Positions 42,480-51,900 of a stretch of 64,000 nucleotides of DNA are shown in pieces. The translations under genes and the position numbers were made by a program. Below the pieces are notes generated by a model. It ran no database searches. It had not been told where the DNA came from and saw only the letters and a list, made by a program, of their open reading frames with translations. The DNA lies in assembly GCA_933822405.4 (NCBI GenBank), contig CAKOGP040001858.1, forward strand, positions 269,872 through 333,871, read 5' to 3'. This DNA comes from Cylindrotheca closterium. Lineage: Eukaryota; Bacillariophyta; Bacillariophyceae; Bacillariales; Bacillariaceae. How positions within the stretch are numbered: the first letter of the stretch is position 1; the number at the start of each line of letters is the position of its first letter.

Positions 42480-43002
42480 CACGTTGCGAAGAGTTCAGTC
42501 TTTGACTTCAAGATCCAGAATAAGACTTTTGATTCGTTCAAGTCTTCATTAAAATTCAATTCAGGGTCTTGGAAATGCTCTCTTTCGCATAGCACGTTTA
42601 CAGTAGGTAGTATAAGTATCTCAGATATTGTATTATGTACCGGTGTGCATCATTATCATCGTCTCATCATCCCTCTCTACACTATATTTTCAAATCGAAC
42701 AGGGGTGTAAAATATTTAATACGATTGATGATTGATACCGGTATCCATACGATGATTTGTTGTGACGAGTGATGTTGAAATGACGCAAGCACACAGGGGA
42801 ATTTGGAATCATAATTGCGTGCCAAATACAAGCATCTTAAAATCATCAGGCTATAGTGCGGAAGCCATTCGTATGCATCTTATTGTCTTCATCTACATAA
42901 ACTAAGAATAGTAGAAGATGACGACCACCAGCATCCAAGTGTTGACAACTATTCAGTAGCAATCACAAAGATAAGAAGATCCTAACAGTTTGGTATCTAT
43001 TT
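42480..43002. other. intergenic region
   Basis: 523 bp between the exonuclease start and the RS-rich gene 3' end. ACCGGT-type motifs occur at 42639-42645 and 42736-42743. No gene seen. Confidence 0.5.
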
Positions 43003-46000
43003 CTACTTCTTCTTTCCAAACTTGAAAAAACCGAACTTTTTCTTCTTCTTTCCAGCAGGAGCAGCGGTTGCAGGTGCATCTGCAATCGTAGCAGGTTCAT
43101 CCTTGGTTTCTTCAAACAAAGGAGCTGGCTCAGTATGCTCCAGTGCCTGTTCACCACTATAGTTACTTCGACTTCTGCTTCGGTCAGAGTATGATCGACT
43201 GTCATAGGAACGGCTTCTTGAAGAATAAGATCGACTTCGTGATGAATAAGATCGTGGGGAACCAGATCGAGATCCTGAGCCGTAACTCTTGGTCTGGCCA
43301 TCCGAATATCGGCTGCGGGAATCGGGTGTATAACTTCGACTGCGCGAAGAGTAGGAACGTGGAGAACGGGAACGGGATCGAGAACCTGATCCAAAGCTTT
43401 TGGTTTGTCCATCCGAATGGCGACTTCTAGAGTCTGGTGTGTAGCTTCGAGAGCGAGAGCGAGAACCTGATCCTTGACTCTTGGTTTGTCCATCCGAATA
43501 CCGACTTTTCGAGTCTGATGTGTTGCTTCGGGAACGGGAAGGACTTCGTGATCCTTGACTCTTGGTTTGTCCATCCGAATAATGACTTCTTGAATCCGGT
43601 GTGTAGCTTCGAGAACGGGAGCGAGAGCCTGATCCTTGACTCTCTGCTTGTCCATCAGAATGATGACTTCTTGAATCCGGTGTGTAACTTCGGGAACGGG
43701 AGCGAGAACCTGATCCTTGACTCTTAGTTTGTCCATCAGAATGATAATTTCTTGAATCCGGTGTGTAGCTTCGAGAACGTGAAGGACTTCTTGATCCATG
43801 ACCACTCTTGCTCCGTCCATCAGAATATCGACTTCTCGAGTCGGATGCATGACTTGCTTTGCTTCGAGACGAGTACGATCGTGACCTCTGACTTGCATCA
43901 TCCAGATTGGAACCCTGACTCTTGATACTTCCAACATCGGATTTCTTGCTTGTGTCATCAGCAATAGGGACCCCGCTGGTTCGCTCTTCTTCCTTAGATG
44001 TATCATCAACAATGAGTGGTTCGCTCTTGATTTCGATTTCTTCGGCTGCAGGTGGCTGGGCATCCACAACAACTGGGCCCTTGATTTCGCTTTCTTTTGT
44101 CCTATTTGCTTCATCAACAGCAGGAGATGGGGATTCATCAACAGTGGATCCTTTGCTTTCCATTTCTTCCAACTTGCTGCCATCATTGACAGTGGGTGCT
44201 TGGGCATCATCAACAACTGAGCCCTTGATTTCGATTTTTTCTGGCTTGTTTGCTTCACCAACAGCAGGCTGTGGGGCTTCAACAATGAATCCCTTGCTTT
44301 CGATTTCGAATTCCTTGGTTTCACTTTCTTCTGCTTTCCTGACATCATGGACAGTGGTTGGTGGGGCATCCTCAACAATAGGGCCCTTGGTTTCGGTTTC
44401 TTCTGACTTGTGTGCTTCAATAACAGCAGGCTGTGGAGCATCGTCCACAACAGGGCCCTTGACATCGATTTCTTCAATCTTGCTTTCTTCCTCCATAGCA
44501 GGTTTTTTAGGGACATCGTCCACAACAGGGCCCTTGAATTCGGTTTCTTCATTCTTGTTTGCTTCTTCCACGGCAGGCTTGGGGGCATCGTCCACAACAG
44601 AACCCTTGTTTTCGATTGGCTGGCTTTCATCATCAACGTTCGAAGCCATGCCCTTGATGCTCCCGACATCTGATTGAATGCTCGCATCATCAACACTGGG
44701 ACTTTTGCTCCGGCTATCTGGCGTCTTGGAACGTGATCCACTTGCTCCATCAGCAGTAGGGCTCTTGCTTCGGCTGTCTGGAGTATAAGAACGCGACCCG
44801 CTTCTGTCATCAGAATTGGAATACGGACTTTTGGACCTGCTGTCAGGTGTGTAGCTGCGAGATACGCTTCGATCATCATCCCTTGGACTCTTGCTTCGGC
44901 TGTCTGGAGTATAAGAACGCGACCTGCTTCTGTCATCAGTATTGGAATGAGGACTTCTGGACCTGCTTTCAGGTGTCTTGCTCCGTCCATCCGAATATCG
45001 ACTTCTCGAGTCAGATGCATGACTTGTTCGGCTTCGAGAGGAGTACGATCGCGAGCGACTTTTATCGTCAGCATTGGAATACGGACTTTTCGACCTGCTG
45101 TCAGGCGTGTAGCTGCGTGATCGACTTCGGCTATCTGGAGTGTAGCTGCGCGAGCGACTGCCACTTCGGTAAGATCTGCTGTCAGGTGTGTAGCTCCGTG
45201 ACCTGCTCCGATCATCCGAATAGTAAGAGCGAGAGCCACTGCGGTAAGACCTGCTATCCCCCGAATAGTAAGAACGACTACCACTTGGACTGCGATACGA
45301 GTCATCCATTGCGGTTGGAATGTCGGGAGATCTGCTTTCAAACGAGCCAGATCTGTTCTTGCCTCTCTTCCTGTCTCTCTGCTCGTCCTCCAAATCGCTT
45401 TCCGAACGCTTCTCTTCTTCGCTTTTGTTTCGTGGACCAGCAGGGGATGGTGGGGCAAATCCCAACATAGCTTCATTTGTAGGCACAATCGACTTTCTTA
45501 GGTCTTCTGCATCCTCATCCGGCATGATATAAACATCGGTAGCCTCATCCTCCGCCAATTCTCTGATGATAGGTTGTGGTAGATTCTTCCTCTTGCTCTT
45601 CTCTAGCCTAGGTGTTGGAATCTTAGGAGCTTCGTCGATCGAAAAGTCTTCACTTCGTTCTTCCTCTACCTTTTCGACACCACTTGCAATTGTCTCAATT
45701 CCAGCAGCTGCGGCAGGAACGGCCGAACCAGCAGCAGCAGCCGAACCAGTAGCAGCCGAACCAGTAGCAGCTGATCCAGCAGTAGCAGAAACAGTTTCGC
45801 CATCCTTGGAAGGATCATCTTCATCCGAAGTGATAGTGATGGCCGATTGAGTGGACAAGTTCTTTCCAACCTGGACAAGTGTTGGACGCGGTTCTGTAAT
45901 TGGTTTTGGTTTGATTCTGAAAGAGGGTTGCTTGGAAGACTGCCAAATATCCTTAGAACTGTCACCGGACACAAGTACTTCAGGTCCCATGGAGGGCTCC

Positions 46001-48270
46001 TTTCCGACATCTGCAATGGAGACACGACGCCCTGATGACGCGGCAGAACTCATACTTCTGGGACTTGTAGGATCAGCAGGAGGGCGATCGTCAGACGCTT
46101 GCTCCTTTGGCGGCGATGGAACATCCTTCTTTTCTTCTCCCTTCTTCTCCTTTTCTTCTCCCTTCTTCTCCTTCTCTTCCAAATCGATCTTCCCTTCAAG
46201 AACCTGACGAATCTTTTCTTGCTTTTGCTTAGCATCCAATCCATCGTCCTTGTAGATCTCTTGAATAGCAGAATTTCGTGCAGTTCGTTCAGCTTCTCTT
46301 GTCTCGGACCGAATGATTCGTTCGAGGCCTGAATCTCCTGTAATCACAGATGTTGCAGATGGCTCCTTCTTGATTTCCACAATGGAAGGACGGACAGCAG
46401 GCACTGGCTGTGCAGCAGCCGCATCCCCAAAACCTTTCGGAGGATTAGTGGACGGCATCGTAGGTGATGGTGGCTGCAGCTTTGGTTTAGCAGGTTGCGA
46501 GGTCGGTCCATCATCCGCTGTGGCAGGCACAGTATCTTCATCAGGAATCGATGCACCATGAAGAAGATCTTGAATCCGCTTATGCTTCTCTTGAGGTGTC
46601 AAAGCAGTGTTGCTATGTACCGCTTGGATTGCTTTTCGTCTAGCAGCAGCTTCTGGGTCTTCGTTCTGGCCTTGGGAAGTTGGTGCCGCCTTCACCACCT
46701 TTGTTTGAGGTCGAAGTGACTTGATCTTGTCCTGCCTCTCTGCTGCATCCAGCGATGGATCGTTCAAAATTGCAGCAATAGCTCGACTTCTTTCTGCCGC
46801 AGACATGTCGGGTGTGACGTCGGCCGGAGGTTCGGGAGTCTTCTCGGCTACCGCTTCTTGTGGTTCGCTGGTTGTGACTGCAGGTGTTGATTCCGTAACA
46901 GCTCCAGCCTCCTTGGCAGCAGCAGTTTGCTCAACTTTGACAACTGATTCTGGTGTGGGCGATCGATCGGTACCAGGTGGCGGACTTGATCCAGCAGATC
47001 TCGATCCGGAATCATATGATCTTGATCTCGACCTAGGAGAATAAGATCTCGATTTTGATCTCGAATCATACGATCTTGACCTTGATCTCGATCTGGAAGA
47101 ATGTGATTTTGATTTTGATCCCGATGCAGATCTCGATCTCGAAGAATGAGACCTGGATCTCGAATATGATCTGGATCTGGATCTGGATCCGGAAGCAACG
47201 GACGCAGACCTTGATTGAGATACACCGGTGGATACACCACTGTAGGCAGAAGGCGATCTGGAATCCAAATCAGCAGATTTCGATCTGGATCTGGAATCGT
47301 ACGACCCAGATCTTGATCTCGATTTGGAATACGAGCCCGATCTTGATCTCGAATACGAACCAGATCGTGATCTTGATCTCGATGCATCCGATCCGGGTGG
47401 TGGACTGGATCCCCTCGAACTCACAGATGCTGCAGGAAGATGAGATCCATGCGATTGTTCTTCCACAGACACAGCACGCTCCTTGGTCTCCTTATCGGCC
47501 ATGTTGAGAGCAGTATTCAAATCTGAAAACACTGATAGATCTGCTTTCTTTACTGGCAACTTGGCATCTTCTTTCGCTTCAACAGCTCCCACACCACGAT
47601 TCAAGGAAGTTTCTTGCTCAACCTTGACATCTTCAGTCACAGGTGGTAGCATGGAGTGTTCCTTCTCCTCTTCAAGCACGCTCTTTTCTTCATCGCTGAG
47701 AGGCTCAATATCCAATTGACGTTGTGACATCTTAATCTCCTCCGTTGCTTGCATACTGACTTCTTGCATCATTTGCAAAATATCGTCATCTGTCACGGCT
47801 TCCACCACAAGAGTAGAAGCCCCATCTCGATTAGTACTCATACTGTATTGGGTAGCTTGAGTGGAATCATCTCCTCCCAACCTTCGAGTTCTCGGTTGTT
47901 CATTCCCATCTTCAGGCTCAGGCATGCTCTTGCCCTTCTTCTTTTCTTCCTTAATCTTTTGCTTTTCCATTTGAATTGCCATGTTCGAGAGCTCCGAGAT
48001 CATTCGAATGATTTCATCTTCCGTGGGTGTAGCTTGACTGTCAGCATCACTGAACGATTCCATTGATCCAGGATGACTGTTTTCTTCATCGCTATAATAG
48101 CTGACTTTGCTATTGTAGCCACTATCATCGTCTTTTTGATCCTGTCCCTTGATTGGACGCAAGCTTCGGACTTCCTTCCTGACAACCTTCATGTTGTTAT
48201 CGAGTATTTCCTTTGTAATCACGCGAAGACCATCTGGGTGTATCGTGATTGTCTTTCGAAACTTGGCCAT
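43003..48270 (-). CDS. giant RS-rich low-complexity protein with three 32-residue helical repeats
   Basis: Intronless, 1755 residues. The N-terminus (MAKFRKTITIHPDGLRVITK) is conserved-looking but unrecognised. Residues about 290-460 are RS/SR dipeptides (SRSRSYDSRSRS). About 490-700 carry three copies of a helical repeat (RRKAIQAVHSNTALTPQEKH and relatives) shared with the next gene. About 1000-1200 are RS-rich again. About 1215-1420 are acidic repeats of roughly 27 residues (KGPVVDDAP, EEANKxEE), and about 1470-1720 are 30-35-residue repeats of SRSRSYTPDSRSRYSDGQTK. The tail is KKKKKFGFFKFGKKK. RS domains usually mediate phosphorylation-controlled interactions of splicing factors, but no RRM is present, so a splicing role is only a guess. 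No signal peptide. Confidence 0.85.
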   Translation of the reverse strand: MAKFRKTITIHPDGLRVITKEILDNNMKVVRKEVRSLRPIKGQDQKDDDSGYNSKVSYYSDEENSHPGSMESFSDADSQATPTEDEIIRMISELSNMAIQMEKQKIKEEKKKGKSMPEPEDGNEQPRTRRLGGDDSTQATQYSMSTNRDGASTLVVEAVTDDDILQMMQEVSMQATEEIKMSQRQLDIEPLSDEEKSVLEEEKEHSMLPPVTEDVKVEQETSLNRGVGAVEAKEDAKLPVKKADLSVFSDLNTALNMADKETKERAVSVEEQSHGSHLPAASVSSRGSSPPPGSDASRSRSRSGSYSRSRSGSYSKSRSRSGSYDSRSRSKSADLDSRSPSAYSGVSTGVSQSRSASVASGSRSRSRSYSRSRSHSSRSRSASGSKSKSHSSRSRSRSRSYDSRSKSRSYSPRSRSRSYDSGSRSAGSSPPPGTDRSPTPESVVKVEQTAAAKEAGAVTESTPAVTTSEPQEAVAEKTPEPPADVTPDMSAAERSRAIAAILNDPSLDAAERQDKIKSLRPQTKVVKAAPTSQGQNEDPEAAARRKAIQAVHSNTALTPQEKHKRIQDLLHGASIPDEDTVPATADDGPTSQPAKPKLQPPSPTMPSTNPPKGFGDAAAAQPVPAVRPSIVEIKKEPSATSVITGDSGLERIIRSETREAERTARNSAIQEIYKDDGLDAKQKQEKIRQVLEGKIDLEEKEKKGEEKEKKGEEKKDVPSPPKEQASDDRPPADPTSPRSMSSAASSGRRVSIADVGKEPSMGPEVLVSGDSSKDIWQSSKQPSFRIKPKPITEPRPTLVQVGKNLSTQSAITITSDEDDPSKDGETVSATAGSAATGSAATGSAAAAGSAVPAAAAGIETIASGVEKVEEERSEDFSIDEAPKIPTPRLEKSKRKNLPQPIIRELAEDEATDVYIMPDEDAEDLRKSIVPTNEAMLGFAPPSPAGPRNKSEEEKRSESDLEDEQRDRKRGKNRSGSFESRSPDIPTAMDDSYRSPSGSRSYYSGDSRSYRSGSRSYYSDDRSRSRSYTPDSRSYRSGSRSRSYTPDSRSRSRSYTPDSRSKSPYSNADDKSRSRSYSSRSRTSHASDSRSRYSDGRSKTPESRSRSPHSNTDDRSRSRSYTPDSRSKSPRDDDRSVSRSYTPDSRSKSPYSNSDDRSGSRSYTPDSRSKSPTADGASGSRSKTPDSRSKSPSVDDASIQSDVGSIKGMASNVDDESQPIENKGSVVDDAPKPAVEEANKNEETEFKGPVVDDVPKKPAMEEESKIEEIDVKGPVVDDAPQPAVIEAHKSEETETKGPIVEDAPPTTVHDVRKAEESETKEFEIESKGFIVEAPQPAVGEANKPEKIEIKGSVVDDAQAPTVNDGSKLEEMESKGSTVDESPSPAVDEANRTKESEIKGPVVVDAQPPAAEEIEIKSEPLIVDDTSKEEERTSGVPIADDTSKKSDVGSIKSQGSNLDDASQRSRSYSSRSKASHASDSRSRYSDGRSKSGHGSRSPSRSRSYTPDSRNYHSDGQTKSQGSGSRSRSRSYTPDSRSHHSDGQAESQGSGSRSRSRSYTPDSRSHYSDGQTKSQGSRSPSRSRSNTSDSKSRYSDGQTKSQGSGSRSRSRSYTPDSRSRHSDGQTKSFGSGSRSRSRSPRSYSSRSRSYTPDSRSRYSDGQTKSYGSGSRSGSPRSYSSRSRSYSSRSRSYDSRSYSDRSRSRSNYSGEQALEHTEPAPLFEETKDEPATIADAPATAAPAGKKKKKFGFFKFGKKK
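43130..43830 (-). repeat. tandem DNA repeats encoding RS(YTPDS) units
   Basis: Within the RS-rich gene, units of about 100-105 bp repeat at least six times. Each encodes SRSRSYTPDSRS, then (R/H/Y)xSDGQTKSQGS. Units differ by substitutions and short deletions. Confidence 0.85.
43990..44640 (-). repeat. tandem DNA repeats encoding acidic VVDDAP units
   Basis: Around eight diverged units of about 80-85 bp within the RS-rich gene encode KGPVVDDAPxPAVxEAxKxEE. Length and sequence differ between units. Confidence 0.75.
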
Positions 48271-48921
48271 TTTGTTGAATTTTCTGGTTTTACAGGCCCC
48301 TCTTTCCAGATAACAAAGTTCCTACTTATGTCCAAGTCGCCAATTCCAAAGTTTCAGCTCTTCAGAAGATTTTTGACTGGCTTTTGTTGATGACGAGCTT
48401 AAAGGTGCTCAGCTGAATGATGCGAGGAGTCTGATGATAGATGCTGGGTTCATCAATTTCAGTTTGAGAGATTTTCGGCTATCCGCGTGACGTGTGACCG
48501 TGTGCAAGTATGGAAGCGCTCGATTTTGTCGAGCTGAATATCTAATTTTGTCGACATGTCTGCGTTGCGACATTGGCTTGCTACAACGGAGACCACGAAA
48601 ATACGAACATTTACTGGAATTTAACGGCAGAGGAATTTTGCAAGATCACATTTGGTCGCTCTTTTCAGTCAAACAAGTCGCGAGTCATTCATGAAAATCA
48701 TCTTCTCCAGTATGATGCTTTTGAATAATCTATATTGTGGGTAAAAATTCCTATTTGCAGCTTAACTCTGCTTTTATCTACAATTCTAGAATACTATTGT
48801 TCGTTCTGGCTCACATCCATTCCATATTTCAAAGACCGTTCCTCCTTTCTTCCATATGAGCATAAGACGATTGACTGACTCATTTATTCGACTGTGACTT
48901 GCACATTATTAATTCCACTCT
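48271..48921. other. intergenic region between the two RS-rich genes
   Basis: 651 bp holding the promoter of the RS-rich gene and the 3' region of the LRR gene. A CGAGCTGAATATC-like direct repeat lies near 48510-48545. No gene supported. Confidence 0.5.
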
Positions 48922-51900
48922 TCAAAAGTCACAATTAATGGCACGGGCGTTGTCCACGTTGTTGAAACCGTTTTCTTCCAGCTGACACTTGAAATCTGCC
49001 AATATGGGTGGTAGCGGAGGTACTGATCCTGTCAGTCGATTAGTATCTGCAGAGTGAACAACAAGCAACATTGATACGTCAGTTTCCATGTTGGCAACGC
49101 GCGCACACACCACACTTTAAATAAATAAGCGTACCCAGTTCCAGCCGTGTGAGAGCAGTTAGTGCAGCAATGCCTTCAGGGATGGTTCCTGTAATGAAGT
49201 TGTCATCCAGCTCGAGCACCTTCAGCAAAGTCAAAGAAAACAGTTCGGTCGGAAGTGGGCCTGAGAAACGGTTGTCGGCTGCGGTGGGTTGTTTGAAAGA
49301 AGAAGTGGAACAACGTGGCATGAGATGGTGATGCAATTGATTTGAATTCTTTTGCAATGGAACGCAAACTTACACAAACGAATCTCTGTTAGCTTTGTGC
49401 ACGCCGCAAGCTCCGTAGGAATGGCATTGTCGAGTTGGTTATTCCACAATGAAATGTTGAAAAGGTTCTCCAAAAGACCAAATTGCGTTGGAATGGTACC
49501 AATCAAATCATTATCATCTAGAAGGGATAAAAAGGCAACGAATATTAGAGTTGAATTGGCACAAGCTGCCCAAATGGTATTCATAATACGTACCTAGATT
49601 CAAGATTCGAAGGGCAGTCATTGTCGCGAGTTCCGTTGGAATCGTTCCGGATAGATCTGTATCAACTGTTTTGGACGAGTGCAAGTGTGTGAGAGCCATG
49701 TAATAGAGAAATAGGGAAAGACAGGCATGGTGCGGTTCTACTTACTCAAGTTCAACACTCTCAAGTTTGTCATGAGACCTAATTCAGTTGGAATCGGTCC
49801 GTCAAGCTCATTCTTGGCTTTGAAGACAAGAAAAAATGAAAAAGCAATGTTAGCGGCATGTGCTGATTAAGAAACAGTAACATATGACAGCTGACGATCT
49901 TACCCATGTTGAGATGTGTTAGCGACGTTAGCAACGCAAATTCTGTTGGAATTCGTCCATTCATATTATTGTTATCTGAAGAGAAATGAATCATTGGTTA
50001 GGTATAAAGGCACTCGTGGTAGAAACTAGATGCTGAACATGATCACTTACTGAGATCCAATTGCACAATCTCGTCGTCAATGTTGCATTTGACTCCAGAC
50101 CAAGTACAGGCAGAATCGTCGGGGTCTAACCAGTCATCCAACTGGTTCCACTCCCAGCCCCTGGTGTTTTCCCAGATGGCCAACATGGTGTAGCGCTGAA
50201 CCCAAACTTCAGGCCCTGTTCTCCCAACTCTTGGTGTCCAGCTGTCTCTTTCCAACAAGTATGTCACGGCATTGTTATTGAGAGTATCCAGATCACCAAG
50301 AGTCTTCAATGATTCTTCGACCGCACCAGTACGGCCTCTTGTTGGAGCATTGGTACTTGTAGGAGCAATTGTCGGTGATGGTGTTGGAGGAGGGGTCGGA
50401 GGCAAAGTTGGTGGCGGTAATACAGTAGGTACCGGTGTCTCTTGGATATCCGGTGGAGCCGAGGGAGCTGCACTGTCAACAAATGGCGCCGGTGTGGGCG
50501 CAGCAGCGGTGACACCAACAACTTCGATCTGGTTGAAAGGAGCAGTCAATCCAAGAGTGTCTGTCAACTCTTGTTCTCCAAAGAGCGAAGTGATTCGATT
50601 CGCTAGAGGTAGGGTATCTTCTTCGCCTTTCAAGAAGAGATTCAACTTGGTCAGAACCCGGATACAAGGAGTTGGAGCTGATGCATCACAGGACTGATCT
50701 GGCTGGTACTCTGCATTGAATCTGGCGTTACCAATGAGATTCTTTTCGATCTGTAGTCTTCTCCTCCAATCTTGTTGGCGCAATCGTCGAGCGTTTGGAC
50801 AGTCAGCTAATCTTGGACCCAAGATTCTTTGCATTCTCGATTCCATTTCTTCCACCACTTCAGACAAGTCTGACAGCTGTAGGGTCAACGACACATCCAT
50901 TCGAACATCAAAAAGCTTGGGGATGAGTTCAGATTGTAGAATCACATCGTCTCCTTGAGCAATTCTCTCGCAATCATCGGGTGTATTTCTTGGGTAAAGT
51001 GGGGAATCCGTTGGATTGGCAGATGGTAGTTGCGTAGGTACTGGGGTGTCAGGTATGGCAGGAGCAACAGTTGGAGCCACAACGTCAGGAGATGGGGCTT
51101 GTGTTCCTGAAATGATTTCATCGAACCAGGTGGAAACTGTGTCCCAGTTCAATGCCAATAATGGCCCGCCAACAGCTCCCAACAGAATGAGACAGAGAAG
51201 CGCACAACAGAACAATCGTCTTTTTGGATCACCACGGTCTTCATATTCGGTATCGGAATCTTCGTCACTAAAGCCACCAGGGGGTTTGGCGGTTGCAGTG
51301 GGGAACAGTCGCATATCTTCGGGCTTGGCAGTGGCAACTTCGGCGTCAATAAGCATCTCCTCTTGCCTTGATGCTTCGTCTGAAAAGGATGACTCGTCAC
51401 TTCGAGAACCACTGCTGCTTCCACTATAGCTCCTTGAGTCAGATCCAGACCGACTGGAATACGATCTCGAATCACTTCCAGACCTTGAACTGTACGATCT
51501 AGAATCGCTTCTGCTTCGAGAGTCACTGTACGACCGGGAATCACTTCGGCTTCTGGAACCACTGTAACTTCTGCTTCGAGAATCGCTGTAACTTCGACTC
51601 CCACTTCGACTTCTGGAATCACTGTAACTTCGGCTGTCGCTCCGGCTGCTACTTCGGCTGCCACTACTTCGGCTATCCGATCCAGATCTTGATCCACTCC
51701 GAGACCTCGATCGTCCTCTTGTTGCTGCAACTGCAGCCCCAACGGCGCCCCCCCCTGCTGCGGCCGCAGCAGCTGCTGGTGCTGCAGAAGGAGCTGGTGC
51801 TGGCGCTGGAACCGCTCCACCCTTCATCAATGCTTGTACTCGCTGGTGCTTTTCTTGTGGAGTCAAAGATTTGTCTCTATAGATTGCTTGAATGGCCTTC

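Noticed and set aside
42963..45488. 841-codon open frame overlapping the RS-rich gene on the same strand in another register
   Set aside because: RS-coding repeats leave all registers open. The product is a low-complexity by-product and the true frame is far longer, with a sensible N-terminus.
43003..48270. Interpretation as an SR splicing factor
   Set aside because: RS content is high but no RNA-recognition motif is visible, so only a low-complexity RS protein is claimed.
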